Assembly: GCA_964412815.1 (NCBI GenBank)
Contig: CAYPQF010000021.1
Location: 280,982 to 344,981 of the forward strand
DNA: 64,000 nt
Reading direction: 5' to 3'
Source: JAOAFZ01 sp964412815
GTDB taxonomy: Bacteria > Patescibacteriota > Microgenomatia > UBA1406 > GWC2-37-13
A model generated the notes under the pieces. That model was not told the origin of the DNA, did not search any database, and worked only from the letters and a program-made list of their open reading frames with translations. A program made the translations under genes and the position numbers. Below, piece after piece: positions 34,223-42,674 of the stretch (its first letter is position 1; every line of letters begins with the position of its first letter).

Positions 34223-34288
34223 TTATTTCTTTTTATCTTTTTTTGGCTTCTTTTTTTCGCGGCCGCCGTGTGTTCTGCGTTCTCCCAT
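34223..34288 (-). CDS. Tiny lysine-rich peptide (21 residues), uncertain
   Basis: A 21-codon frame, MGERRTHGGREKKKPKKDKK plus one lysine, lies in the gap between the AEC transporter and the glycosidase-like gene. Half the residues are Lys or Arg, as in small nucleic-acid-binding peptides. There is a TATCAG-like box about 17 nt upstream. The lysine codons also give an A-rich tract, so it could be chance. Confidence 0.3.
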   Translation of the reverse strand: MGERRTHGGREKKKPKKDKKK

Positions 34289-34320
34289 AAAAGTGTGGTA
34301 ACTGATAAGTAGTTCTAATT

Positions 34321-35241
34321 CTACTCTCCGGTGAGTGTTAACATCAAGGGAATATAAACCAGAGAGACAAGGGTAGATACAATCACCACCAGAGATGCTT
34401 CGCCGGGTTTGATCTTGAGGAGCGCGGCATAGGTCACGGTGTTCGCCGCGACCGGGACCAGCGACATCAGAAAGATGATGCGGTAGATGGTGGGGGAATA
34501 GAGCTGAAACCAGGTGGTATCAATCCAGATGAGCGCCAGGGCGGCCAATGGCCAGACCACAAACTTGGCGACCAGCATAAACGCCAGAAAGCCCAGGTGC
34601 AGATTGCTTTTGTGGAAATGGGCAAACCCGATACCCACCAGCAGCGACCCCAGGATGACAAAGGCACCATAGACATTGCCGACAAAGTCGCTATAAAACG
34701 CGGGCAGGGTGATGCCGGACAGATTGACCAGTACGCCCAGAATCAGGGTGTAAAACGCCGGTAGATTAAAGATTTTGGACGCCAGCACCGGCAGCGGCAG
34801 TTTTTTGGGATAGATCAGCATATAGCCGATGGTGTTCTCAAAAAGCAGGTAAGCAAGCATAAACAGAATCGCAATACTGCGGACTTCCTCACCAAACAGG
34901 GCAATGGCCGCGGGCACGCCAAAGTAACCGAAGTTGGACCCTCCGGCACCAAACCCGGCAATATGATGTTTGCCATCGCTCCAGACCATCCGCGCCATCA
35001 GAAACCAGACCAGCCCGATAATCGCAGACGCCACCCAGATAATCAGCGGCAACGAGACGGTAGAGAGGGTAAACTCGATACGGTAGGCAGTATCGAACAC
35101 CACCACCGGCAAGATGATATAGACCAGGTATGGCGCGATAGAGCGCTGATCTACCTTTGCATAGCGGGTTACCAGGTACCCGGCAGCCATGATGGCATAC
35201 AGCGGGATCAGTTTGAGGGTGAGCAGGAGGAAGACATCCAT
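34321..35241 (-). CDS. AEC-family (auxin efflux carrier-like) transporter
   Basis: 306 residues with about ten membrane helices in two inverted groups of five. The N-terminal KLIPLYAIMAAGYLVTRYAKVD and the central GSNFGYFGVPAAIALFGEE are typical of AEC/membrane transport proteins. Bacterial members move organic acids or similar solutes; the substrate here is unknown. TACAAT on the minus strand ends 5 nt before the ATG at 35241, so the transcript is leaderless. Confidence 0.85.
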   Translation of the reverse strand: MDVFLLLTLKLIPLYAIMAAGYLVTRYAKVDQRSIAPYLVYIILPVVVFDTAYRIEFTLSTVSLPLIIWVASAIIGLVWFLMARMVWSDGKHHIAGFGAGGSNFGYFGVPAAIALFGEEVRSIAILFMLAYLLFENTIGYMLIYPKKLPLPVLASKIFNLPAFYTLILGVLVNLSGITLPAFYSDFVGNVYGAFVILGSLLVGIGFAHFHKSNLHLGFLAFMLVAKFVVWPLAALALIWIDTTWFQLYSPTIYRIIFLMSLVPVAANTVTYAALLKIKPGEASLVVIVSTLVSLVYIPLMLTLTGE

Positions 35242-35291
35242 ACTCTATTGTACCGAACTGGACAGGTAACGGTACCGTGATAATTTAGGTG

Positions 35292-35321
35292 TTGCAATAC
35301 TATAAGACATAGTGCTATAAT
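35292..35321 (+). promoter_or_regulatory. Promoter of the 35335 transcript
   Basis: TTGCAA (35292-35297), 18 nt, TATAAT (35316-35321). The predicted start is near 35328. The transcript would run about 230 nt to the intrinsic terminator at 35532-35560. Confidence 0.6.
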
Positions 35322-35334
35322 ACCGCTATCAATC

Positions 35335-35493
35335 GTGTTCGACGCGGGAGGCATCATCAAAGCGAAACAAGCAACCAAACGCCTGCGCGTAACGCGGGCC
35401 TCGACCATCTCGTACGGCACCCGGCCCGTGTTTCACAAACTGAATATCCCATTCAAGCGCGCACCGCGCACACGCACACCGCGGCAGGGATAA
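35335..35493 (+). CDS. Small basic GC-rich protein (52 residues)
   Basis: A 52-codon frame from GTG 35335 to TAA 35493 with strong G/C third positions. The protein is very basic: KRLRVTRASTISYG in the middle and FKRAPRTRTPRQG at the end. This suggests nucleic-acid or ribosome binding. It has its own promoter, and two hairpins follow: GAGTGAG CGCAT CTCACTC (35507-35525), then a T-tailed terminator. A GGGAGG lies inside the frame at about codon 5, so another start is possible. The alternative is that the transcript is a noncoding RNA. Confidence 0.45.
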   Translation: MFDAGGIIKAKQATKRLRVTRASTISYGTRPVFHKLNIPFKRAPRTRTPRQG

Positions 35494-35531
35494 CCCTCCG
35501 CAACGGGAGTGAGCGCATCTCACTCTCCTGG

Positions 35532-35560
35532 GGGGCACGTACACCGTGCCCCTTTTTTTT
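35532..35560 (+). terminator. Intrinsic terminator with T8 tail
   Basis: GGGGCACG (35532-35539), loop TACAC, CGTGCCCC (35545-35552), then eight T. It is the most canonical rho-independent terminator in the window. Confidence 0.9.
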
Positions 35561-35613
35561 ATATCCGGTAATCCCACCATTAAGTTGAGTTTCAGCCAAG
35601 GTATAATACTCTC

Positions 35614-35997
35614 ATGCAATCACACCATCCACGTATCTCAACCGTCCTCATCTGGACTGGAAATTACCAGTCTCTTGTAGCCTGGTACAAAGAAAAACTG
35701 CAATTGCCGGTTGTCGAAGAACTGGATCATCCCAAAGACACGGGGACACTGTTCAACTGTGGGGGAGTATATCTCTGGATCGGTGAACACTCAGAAGTGC
35801 AAGGTTCCAACACAGACCATGCCCGCCATATGTTTAATATCACGGTAGATTCTGTTTCCAAAGCATATCAAGACCTGAAAAGCAAGGGAGTGGAGTTTAT
35901 CGCAGAACCGTTTGAATCTCCGGCAGAGAAAGACTTTTACTTTGCAACCTTTAAAGACATCGAGAATAATCTAATTCAGATTGTGGGGGATAAGTGA
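35614..35997 (+). CDS. VOC (glyoxalase/bleomycin-resistance) superfamily protein
   Basis: 127 residues with the repeated beta-alpha-beta-beta-beta pattern. ISTVLIWTGNYQSLVAWYKE opens the first repeat. The second repeat ends in FATFKDIENNLIQIVG, typical of VOC metal-dependent enzymes and resistance proteins, where a Glu near this end is a metal ligand. Substrate unknown. TATAAT (35602-35607) ends 6 nt before the ATG. Confidence 0.82.
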   Translation: MQSHHPRISTVLIWTGNYQSLVAWYKEKLQLPVVEELDHPKDTGTLFNCGGVYLWIGEHSEVQGSNTDHARHMFNITVDSVSKAYQDLKSKGVEFIAEPFESPAEKDFYFATFKDIENNLIQIVGDK

Positions 35998-36202
35998 TAG
36001 TGTTATTTCTCAGCAAAATGAGAATATTCCTTCCACCAGATTTGAACCAGTTCTAAAAACTCTTTTGTATCCATATAGCCGAACTGCTCTTCTTTTGGAG
36101 AAATTAGACAGTAATAATCTAATTCAAATTGAAGACCAGGATATAAGAACGTTTTTCTCAATAAAAAAAGGTGAAGTACACAAATATCTCAGATCTACAT
36201 AA
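35981..36202 (+). CDS. Hypothetical small ORF, uncertain
   Basis: A 73-codon frame beginning at a GTG inside the end of the VOC gene. The part after 36000 looks coding (FEPVLKTLLYPYSRTALLLE). No promoter or ribosome binding site is evident. It may be a small coupled gene or the end of a broken one. It ends inside an inverted repeat (36170-36221). Confidence 0.25.
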   Translation: MWGISDSVISQQNENIPSTRFEPVLKTLLYPYSRTALLLEKLDSNNLIQIEDQDIRTFFSIKKGEVHKYLRST

Positions 36203-36221
36203 AATATTTGTGAACTCCACC
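36170..36221 (+). terminator. Stem-loop after the VOC region
   Basis: CACAAATAT (36179-36187) and ATATTTGTG (36204-36212) pair exactly. The stem is extended by AGT/ACT and GGTG/CACC (36170-36173 with 36218-36221). It is a likely terminator or attenuator. Confidence 0.45.
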
Positions 36222-36249
36222 TTACGGTAGATGATCACTTACTACAGTA

Positions 36250-36269
36250 TACAGTAATGCATTACTGTA
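36250..36269. repeat. Perfect 20-nt palindrome upstream of the alginate lyase gene
   Basis: TACAGTAATGCATTACTGTA is fully self-complementary and lies about 90 nt before the PL7 gene start. It could be a regulator site (dimeric repressor or activator) or a terminator stem (CTACAGTA/TACTGTAG outer arms, 36243-36270). Confidence 0.45.
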
Positions 36270-36360
36270 GTCAATAAAAAAACAGCATACCTTCTGTAAC
36301 ATTCCCATTTGTTACGTGCCGTTCTTTACATTGCTCTATCGCTCCTCTATGATATAAGAA

Positions 36361-37500
36361 ATGAAAAAGGTGTATTTCTTCATCAGTTTGGTGCTTATCT
36401 GTATAGGCAGTACCGGTATTGTGTCGCGCGCGCATGCGCAATCAACAGGGACCTGCCAGTACTTTCCGTTCGGTGATGCCAACTGTGATCAGCAGGTATC
36501 GCTGGTAGATTTTGAACTCTGGCGAAATGCATTTTTTGAGGAGATTGAGGTGATTCAGGCAGATTTTAACAAGGATAACAAAGCCAGTCTGGTTGACCTT
36601 GAGATTCTGATCCGATCTCTGCTGGACGGCCTCCCGAAACTGACTTCCACACCCGGCACCAGCACCAGTCCAAACCCATCGGCTACTCCGGCACTGTCAC
36701 CAACAGGAACTGCGCCATCCAGCTCGCCACAACCAGCGACTCCCACAACCCAGGCTTCGGCCACACCAGTTCCCGCCACTCCCACTACTGCACCCACCGC
36801 ACCTCCCACAAACGCCACGTATCCTGCTCAAGTGCTGAATCTGACCAACTGGAAAGTAACGGTCCCCATTGGAACAGCAGAACGCCCGACCGAGATCGAA
36901 CAACCGCAGCTTGCAACCTATAAACTGGAACCCTGGTTTGTAGTGAATCCGCAGGGTGGGGTCCGGTTCCGTGCACCGGTAAACGCGCCGACCACCAGCG
37001 GCTCCAACTACCCGCGTTCGGAACTGCGTGAGATGAAGAATAACGGACAGGATAAAGCGAGCTGGTCTTCTACGGACGGACAGACCCATATCATGCTGCT
37101 GGATCAGGCAATTACTGCTGTCCCACAAACAAAGCGTCATGTAGTGGCTGGACAAATTCACGATGGGGGAGACGACGTAATTGTGATCCGTTTAGAGTAT
37201 CCCAAGCTGTTTATCGATATTAACGGGGATGATGGTCCGGTGCTGGATGCCAACTACACGCTGGGCGAACGGTTTCAGGTCAAGTTTGAAGTGAGTAACG
37301 GTCAGACACGGGTCTATTATAAAGGAGCTGGTGACAGCGCTCTGACGCTCAAGCATACCCTGACACAAAACTATTCCGGCGCCTATTTTAAAGCCGGGGC
37401 ATATACACAGTCAAACTGTAGCCGGGAGGCCGACAGCGCCTGTACCTCGGATAATTATGGAGAAGTGATCGTCTACGATGTCCAGGTTAGCCACGAATAA
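36361..37500 (+). CDS. Secreted alginate lyase (PL7) with N-terminal dockerin-like module
   Basis: 379 residues. The signal peptide is about 1-27. The dockerin-like pair of EF-hand repeats (about 32-90) has GDANCDQQVSLVDFELWRNA and ADFNKDNKASLVDLEILIRS. A Ser/Thr/Pro linker (95-155) follows. The PL7 catalytic domain (156-379) shows the three family signatures: RSELRE (219-224), QIH (265-267) and YFKAGAYTQ (342-350). PL7 enzymes cut alginate or related uronans by beta-elimination. The dockerin would dock to a cohesin; a candidate lies at 48427-49947. TATGAT (36348-36353) ends 7 nt before the ATG. Acetyl-CoA synthetase follows. Confidence 0.9.
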   Translation: MKKVYFFISLVLICIGSTGIVSRAHAQSTGTCQYFPFGDANCDQQVSLVDFELWRNAFFEEIEVIQADFNKDNKASLVDLEILIRSLLDGLPKLTSTPGTSTSPNPSATPALSPTGTAPSSSPQPATPTTQASATPVPATPTTAPTAPPTNATYPAQVLNLTNWKVTVPIGTAERPTEIEQPQLATYKLEPWFVVNPQGGVRFRAPVNAPTTSGSNYPRSELREMKNNGQDKASWSSTDGQTHIMLLDQAITAVPQTKRHVVAGQIHDGGDDVIVIRLEYPKLFIDINGDDGPVLDANYTLGERFQVKFEVSNGQTRVYYKGAGDSALTLKHTLTQNYSGAYFKAGAYTQSNCSREADSACTSDNYGEVIVYDVQVSHE

Positions 37501-37555
37501 TATTCCCTCCACCCTGTCAAAATAGTAACAAAGGAGTATAATATCAATCAGAACC

Positions 37556-39460
37556 ATGAGTAACACCGTATCATCTTTGTCACCCCAGCAGCAGGAATTC
37601 TGGAACCGGATTGCCCGTACGTACCACTGGTTCGCCCCGTGGCAGACTACCCAGAGCGGAACCTTCGAAGAAGGCACCATACAGTGGTTTACCGAAGGGA
37701 CCACCAATCTTGCCTACAATTGTCTGGACCGCCATCTGGAAGAGCATGGTGATAAAACTGCCATCATCTGGGAACCGAATCTCCCCACCGAAGAACCCGT
37801 TACCTACAGTTACCGCGAGTTGCATGCGCGCGTGGTGCAGACTGCAGCCGCCCTGGTCGCCCGCGGAATACAGAAAGGGGATCGCGTTTGCCTGTATCTG
37901 CCCATGATTCCGGATTTACCAGTGCTCATGCTGGCGTGTGCCCGGATTGGTGCAGTGCATACGGTGGTATTTGCCGGTTTTTCGGCCCGCAGTCTGCACG
38001 AGCGGATGGTGGATTCGGGTAGTAAACTGGTTTTTACCAGCACAATTGCCCGCCGGGGACCAAAAGAGATTTCCTTAAAAGAAATTGTTGATGAAGCAGT
38101 AACCGGGCTCAACGTGCCGGTGATCTGTGTAGATACCCCGGACTGGCAGCAGGAAGTAGCGGACGCCGCACGTGCCCATGGCAGTGGAGTTAATGATGAG
38201 ACCGGGCGTACCGCTGGTACGGTACTTAATAATGGCGACGTACTCACGGCGGGTGCCCAGCCGCTTGCCACTCTGCAGTCCGAAGACCCGCTCTTTATCT
38301 TGTATACCTCCGGATCGACGGGCAAGCCAAAAGGCCTGTTACACACAACGGGCGGGTATATGGTCAATGCCGGACACACCTTCCGGGAAGTGTTCGATTA
38401 TCAGCCGGATGATGTGTACTGGTGCACCGCCGATATCGGCTGGATTACCGGACACACCTATCTGGTCTATGGACCGCTCTTACAAGGTGCTACCGTCGTG
38501 ATGTTCGAAGGAGTGCCGACGTACCCGGACCCCGCCCGGTTCTGGCAGGTGATCGAACGGCATCGGATAAGCCTGTTTTATACCGCACCCACGGTTATCC
38601 GGGCACTGGAAAAAGAAGGGGAGCAGTGGCCGCTCAAACACGATCTCTCCTCGCTCCGTGTACTGGGTACGGTTGGAGAACCCATCAACGAAGAAGCCTG
38701 GTACTGGTACGAGCGAATTGTGGGTCGGGGTGCCTGTCCGATTGTAGACACCTGGTGGCAAACCGAGACCGGGGCAATAATGATCTCGGCCCGGGCCAAC
38801 AAAACCAGACCCAAACCGGGATACGCCACATACCCCCTGGAGGGGATTGAGCCATGTCTGGTTTCAGAAGAGGGCATCGAACAGACTGATCCGGTTGCGG
38901 AAGGATATCTCTGTATTAAAACCCCCTGGCCTTCGATGGCACGAAGTATCTGGGGAGACCATCAACGCTATCTGGAGACCTATTTTGAGAAGTTCCCGGG
39001 GATGTATATGACCGGCGATGGCGCGCGGCGCCAAGCCCACGGCATGTACCGGATTACGGGACGGGTAGATGATGTGATCAATGTGTCAGGCCATCGCCTG
39101 GGCACGGCCGAGATCGAAGACGCGATCGATGAGCATCAGGCAGTAATCGAGAGTGCGGTGGTGGGGATACCGCATGCCATTAAGGGCCAGTGTATCTATG
39201 CGTTTGTGATTCTCCAACAGACCAATGTAGACGCAGACGATCTGGAAGATGAGATTCGCCAGCATGTCTCCAAACAGATTTCACCCATCGCCAAACCGGA
39301 GTATATTCAGTTTGTCAGTAATCTCCCTAAAACCCGCAGCGGCAAGATTATGCGGCGCATTTTACGTGCTATTGCCGAGGGAACAGAGCAGAATGGCGAT
39401 GTCTCAACACTCCTTGATCCTGCTCTCATTACCGAACTCAAGCAGGGGAGAGTCAGCTGA
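37556..39460 (+). CDS. acsA: Acetyl-CoA synthetase (or close acyl-CoA synthetase)
   Basis: 634 residues, full length for AMP-forming acetyl-CoA synthetase. Motifs in order: YTSGSTGKPKG (about 249-259, phosphate loop), DTWWQTETG, TGDGARRQAHGMYRITGRVD (hinge region) and PKTRSGKIMRR, with the catalytic lysine that is also the acetylation site. The reaction is acetate + ATP + CoA to acetyl-CoA + AMP + PPi; propionate is a possible substrate. TATAAT is at 37537-37542. Acetate activation by this route is unusual for the tiny metabolism expected in CPR cells, where ADP-forming or Pta/Ack routes are more typical. Confidence 0.93.
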   Translation: MSNTVSSLSPQQQEFWNRIARTYHWFAPWQTTQSGTFEEGTIQWFTEGTTNLAYNCLDRHLEEHGDKTAIIWEPNLPTEEPVTYSYRELHARVVQTAAALVARGIQKGDRVCLYLPMIPDLPVLMLACARIGAVHTVVFAGFSARSLHERMVDSGSKLVFTSTIARRGPKEISLKEIVDEAVTGLNVPVICVDTPDWQQEVADAARAHGSGVNDETGRTAGTVLNNGDVLTAGAQPLATLQSEDPLFILYTSGSTGKPKGLLHTTGGYMVNAGHTFREVFDYQPDDVYWCTADIGWITGHTYLVYGPLLQGATVVMFEGVPTYPDPARFWQVIERHRISLFYTAPTVIRALEKEGEQWPLKHDLSSLRVLGTVGEPINEEAWYWYERIVGRGACPIVDTWWQTETGAIMISARANKTRPKPGYATYPLEGIEPCLVSEEGIEQTDPVAEGYLCIKTPWPSMARSIWGDHQRYLETYFEKFPGMYMTGDGARRQAHGMYRITGRVDDVINVSGHRLGTAEIEDAIDEHQAVIESAVVGIPHAIKGQCIYAFVILQQTNVDADDLEDEIRQHVSKQISPIAKPEYIQFVSNLPKTRSGKIMRRILRAIAEGTEQNGDVSTLLDPALITELKQGRVS

Positions 39461-39465
39461 AACGG

Positions 39466-40521
39466 TTAAGCTGCCTTCGGCAATTCCGCCTTACTCTGTT
39501 TTTTCTCAATCAACTTCATACCTGTCTCATAACTTGTCTCCAGCAACGCGGTGACATCCGCTTGAAGACTGTTTCTATATTGTTCATGTAACATGCCAGC
39601 CTGCTTTAAGAGCCCTGCCATAACTTCCAGCTGAGTTCTTTTTGTTTCATCTGACAACGTTTCAGGGTCGTCTTTATGTGTCTCAACATACTCATAAAAA
39701 TCTTTCAGACTGGTGATATCAATCAGACGGTCGGAGGCGAGTAACACCCGTAATTCATTTCGAACCAGGCGAAAGTCACCCGGTCGCTCTATCAATACGC
39801 GGTCATACTCGGCAGCAAAATGGTCTATTGTACCTCTATTAAGGAGTCCGTACAGATACCGTGACAGGGTTGAAACGTCAGCCTGTTCGTAATCCGGGGG
39901 AGAAGTGAGCAGATCATCAATTAACGAGGTTTTATTTTCAATGGCACTGCTGATCATTCCCTGAATCTCGGCCTCTGTCATAGGAGCTTCAGCAGGTTCT
40001 GTTTTGTGTACCGGGTCGGCGTCAGACTCCGGAGCTACAGCATCACCATCTTGAGTAGCAGCGGTGACTTCCGCATCCAGGTCTATACTATCCCAGTCAA
40101 TGTCCGCAAATAGAGCGGCCAGCGCTTCATCATTTTCCGCAGAGATGGTACTACCCATTTCGTTTGCGGTACCATACTCTTTTACTGCCAGCTCTGCATC
40201 AATAATTCTGCGTCGTAGATCGTGGAACCGGTTGAGCTGATCAGCCAGCAATACGGCGTAGGACTGTTGTGTTTTTTCGTCGTCCGGAATACCACGCAGT
40301 GCATTTTTACGAGCCCAGTAGCCGATCACAATATCGCGGACATCTCGGCGGATCGAGAAAGGATTTTCGTCAATTTTTGCAGCCGCAGCAGTCAGTTCAG
40401 AAGATCCAAGGGCTGCCAGAGCAACACCGGATTCATGAATAGACATATGGACATCTGCCATTTCCAGCAGCTGTGCTGCTTCTGTTTGACGGGATTCTAT
40501 AGTTTTAAGCTGTTCGGTCAT
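39466..40521 (-). CDS. Hypothetical acidic helical protein
   Basis: 351 residues, mostly helical, with an acidic low-complexity middle (about 120-175) and no membrane segment. I do not recognise the family. TATAGT on the minus strand ends 8 nt before the ATG at 40521. It converges with the acetyl-CoA synthetase gene, with only 5 nt between stops. Confidence 0.6.
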   Translation of the reverse strand: MTEQLKTIESRQTEAAQLLEMADVHMSIHESGVALAALGSSELTAAAAKIDENPFSIRRDVRDIVIGYWARKNALRGIPDDEKTQQSYAVLLADQLNRFHDLRRRIIDAELAVKEYGTANEMGSTISAENDEALAALFADIDWDSIDLDAEVTAATQDGDAVAPESDADPVHKTEPAEAPMTEAEIQGMISSAIENKTSLIDDLLTSPPDYEQADVSTLSRYLYGLLNRGTIDHFAAEYDRVLIERPGDFRLVRNELRVLLASDRLIDITSLKDFYEYVETHKDDPETLSDETKRTQLEVMAGLLKQAGMLHEQYRNSLQADVTALLETSYETGMKLIEKKQSKAELPKAA

Positions 40522-40810
40522 ATGGATTTACTATAGCACTGTGTGAGAAATGTTACAAGTAATGAAAGAAAGAGCGGCATTACTCTTTCTCTACAACCCG
40601 AAGGTTTCCCCACTGCTCCTGCAAACAGGAGTACGAGTACTGCGACCACTACTGCCGGCCGCCCGATTCGACGGGTAAAGGCTGTTTCTGTTGGGGGAAC
40701 AATAGAGGACAGAAATCTGGACTGTATGTGCAATCCTCATTCGTATCCTTGTTGAAGCTATTTGTAAAACACCAACGGTGTATTAATAGGTAAATGATAT
40801 TTTTGATGAG
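40522..40810. other. Intergenic stretch with ambiguous short frames
   Basis: Two opposed frames of about 70 codons fill this interval (40543-40755 plus, 40518-40733 minus). The minus frame, starting at TTG, contains one membrane-like segment (AVVVAVLVLLFAGAVG) and its TGA overlaps the next ATG. The plus frame has a TATAGC box 12 nt before its ATG. Neither is convincing, and I cannot choose between them. Confidence 0.3.
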
Positions 40811-40839
40811 TGTGCCGCCGCTAGTGTAGCGGCGGCACA
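40811..40839 (-). terminator. 13-bp hairpin after 40892-41560
   Basis: TGTGCCGCCGCTA (40811-40823) and TAGCGGCGGCACA (40827-40839) pair perfectly around GTG. It lies 52 nt beyond the stop of the GC-rich gene. There is no T-run, so termination is inferred from stem strength. Confidence 0.6.
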
Positions 40840-40891
40840 GCCCATCGACGTCCAAGACACGTGCCCCTGGATCCTCACCCGGTGCGCGCCC

Positions 40892-41560
40892 CTAGATGCG
40901 GGCGCGCAGGGTCCGGACCAGCTGCTCCACGCAGTGACCGGCCAGCTCCTCGCTGCCCACCGGCATGGCGATAATGGCGCGGCCATGCTCGAGCGAGTAG
41001 AGCACCGTGACCCCGGTGCCCTCGAAGAGGGTCGCCAGGTTGGGGCGCTCGTCCTCCGGCATGTCAGAGCAGGAGATGAACATGAAGGTGGTCATCTCAG
41101 CAGCCCCCTCGGGGTGTGGCATGGCGGGGTTGAGCCCGGCCATGGCTGTGTCCGTGCCGAAGACGCCCAGGTGGACGTTCGGGCGGATCTCGTACTCTTC
41201 GGCGAACGGCTCGTTGGTGATGACGGCAGGGAACGGATCGGGGCGGCCCATCGCCAGCCACGCGCGCTCGTCCCAGGTGGTGCCGTTGTGTTTGGATGTG
41301 CCGTTTGAGTGGTACTCGTACAGAATGATGGCACGCGTACCGAACACGCGGCAGCCGTAGCTGTAGCGATAGCCCGGCTGGAACGGATAGAACCGGTTGA
41401 AGCGCTCCTCGTCCAGCGGCTCGGTGGCCGCGAGCACGAAGATCACGCGTTGGTTCAGTTCGTCCTTCTTGTTCGGTGAGAGAGCCGGGAGCTGCTCGAA
41501 GCCGAGCTGGTACATCGTACCTTTGCCGTTTGAGATTGGTGTGCATGGCCAGAGGTTCAT
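40892..41560 (-). CDS. GC-rich hypothetical protein
   Basis: 222 residues, soluble, with mixed strands and helices. I do not recognise the family. It is one of the solitary GC-rich genes: AAGGAG (41567-41572) lies 6 nt before the ATG, TATAAT (41632-41637 on this strand) gives a 71-nt leader distance, and a 13-bp hairpin follows. Third codon positions are almost all G or C, in sharp contrast to the gene at 39466-40521. The overlapping minus and plus frames are shadows. Confidence 0.7.
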   Translation of the reverse strand: MNLWPCTPISNGKGTMYQLGFEQLPALSPNKKDELNQRVIFVLAATEPLDEERFNRFYPFQPGYRYSYGCRVFGTRAIILYEYHSNGTSKHNGTTWDERAWLAMGRPDPFPAVITNEPFAEEYEIRPNVHLGVFGTDTAMAGLNPAMPHPEGAAEMTTFMFISCSDMPEDERPNLATLFEGTGVTVLYSLEHGRAIIAMPVGSEELAGHCVEQLVRTLRARI

Positions 41561-41719
41561 AGGGCACTCCTTGTCTTGCTTCCGTCGCTTTTGAGGCGAG
41601 GAATATGTCGATGTGCGTCGTTCTAGTGCTAATTATATCATAAATTCACCTAAATTACTATAGATTAAATACATTGAGAAGAGACGGGTTAAGAAGATAT
41701 TGAACAAAAGATATGAAAA

Positions 41720-41748
41720 AAGGGCCCCTCCTTGCGGATAGGGCCCTT
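41720..41748 (-). terminator. Intrinsic terminator after 41795-42526
   Basis: AAGGGCCC (41720-41727) and GGGCCCTT (41741-41748) form the stem. On the minus strand it is followed by a run of T (the plus strand shows A-run 41715-41721). It is a good rho-independent terminator for the acyltransferase-like gene. Confidence 0.75.
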
Positions 41749-41794
41749 CGGTCAGGGATGTTGGTCAGCAGGGCGCCGGGGAAGCCGGCGCCGC

Positions 41795-42526
41795 TCAGTC
41801 CAGCAGGCTGATGGCCGTCTCGACGTTCTCGGCGCCCCAGTCCTCGCCGCTGGTGTCCACGGTCATCATCGTGTCCGTGAACCGAACCATCATCTGGCCC
41901 TTAATGGTGGCCTGATCCATCTGAATGGCCTGCGCCAGCTGCTGGATGATGCGGTCATCCTCGATGCCGCTCTTGTGGCGAAGCCGTGCCAGCCACTCGG
42001 CGTCCTGGCCCTCGGCCATGCTCTTGTACTTCACACTGAAGATCTGGACGCGGGTCGCCCCGGCGGCCAGGAGCATGGGGAGCAAAAACTTCGTGACCAC
42101 GTGCCCCGCCATCCAGATAAACTGGGCGGGCACACCGGGAAAGTCCTTGCTCAGCAGTGCGTGGGTCGCGAGGATGTCTGCGCCGCTCGTGTGGTTCTGG
42201 ACGATCAGGACGTTGCCACCCTGCTCGCGGAACGCGAGCGCGCGCGCGAAGTTCTCGGCGCCGAAGAGGGTCGAGTCGGCGTTCATGAGCAGCCGCGCCA
42301 GATGCTCGATCAGGTCACGGCTCTCGACGATCGCGTCGACGATGCCTTTGTCCGAGTCCTCTTCGATACGCGCCGCGCAGACCCGGTACGACCGCATGAA
42401 CACGCGGTACAGGTCCTGCAGGTCCGCCGCGCTCAGGCCCAGGCGATCGGCCAGGGCAGGAATCTGCGAGGCAAGATACTCATAGACGTTAGCGTCAGAT
42501 CCGGCAGCGAACATGGGCTGTGTCAT
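41795..42526 (-). CDS. Glycerol-3-phosphate acyltransferase-like (PlsC/LPLAT-type) protein
   Basis: 243 residues from the ATG at 42526. The motif NVLIVQNHTSGADILA (105-120) carries the H-x4-D catalytic pair (H112, D117) of the lysophospholipid/glycerophosphate acyltransferase superfamily. FIWMAGHVVTKFLL follows, close in place to the AGDRVVT-type block of plastid/chlamydial glycerol-3-phosphate acyltransferases. It is likely to acylate glycerol phosphate or a related acceptor, using an acyl donor. The start is set by AAGGAG (42535-42540), 8 nt away. It belongs to the GC-rich Shine-Dalgarno set, with leader promoter TACTAT near 42573 and a T-tailed terminator. Confidence 0.6.
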   Translation of the reverse strand: MTQPMFAAGSDANVYEYLASQIPALADRLGLSAADLQDLYRVFMRSYRVCAARIEEDSDKGIVDAIVESRDLIEHLARLLMNADSTLFGAENFARALAFREQGGNVLIVQNHTSGADILATHALLSKDFPGVPAQFIWMAGHVVTKFLLPMLLAAGATRVQIFSVKYKSMAEGQDAEWLARLRHKSGIEDDRIIQQLAQAIQMDQATIKGQMMVRFTDTMMTVDTSGEDWGAENVETAISLLD

Positions 42527-42674
42527 CGGGATTGCTCCTTCGCTTGTACGGTCCCTACGACCGTTATGACCTATAGTATGTAACACTGAACTAAAATGGT
42601 CAAGCTATAAGATAAAACATGCTATAATATGAAACAACCTCGCCTCGTTTCAGAGCGGATTAAGGGAAGGACTC

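Noticed and set aside
37580..38877. Several open frames overlapping the acetyl-CoA synthetase gene on both strands.
   Set aside because: The synthetase has all family motifs over its full length; the others are shadows without starts or known domains.
41732..42583. Long plus-strand open frame (283 codons) opposite the acyltransferase-like gene.
   Set aside because: It starts inside the terminator hairpin and lacks a ribosome site. The minus-strand gene has an H-x4-D motif, Shine-Dalgarno and a T-tailed terminator.
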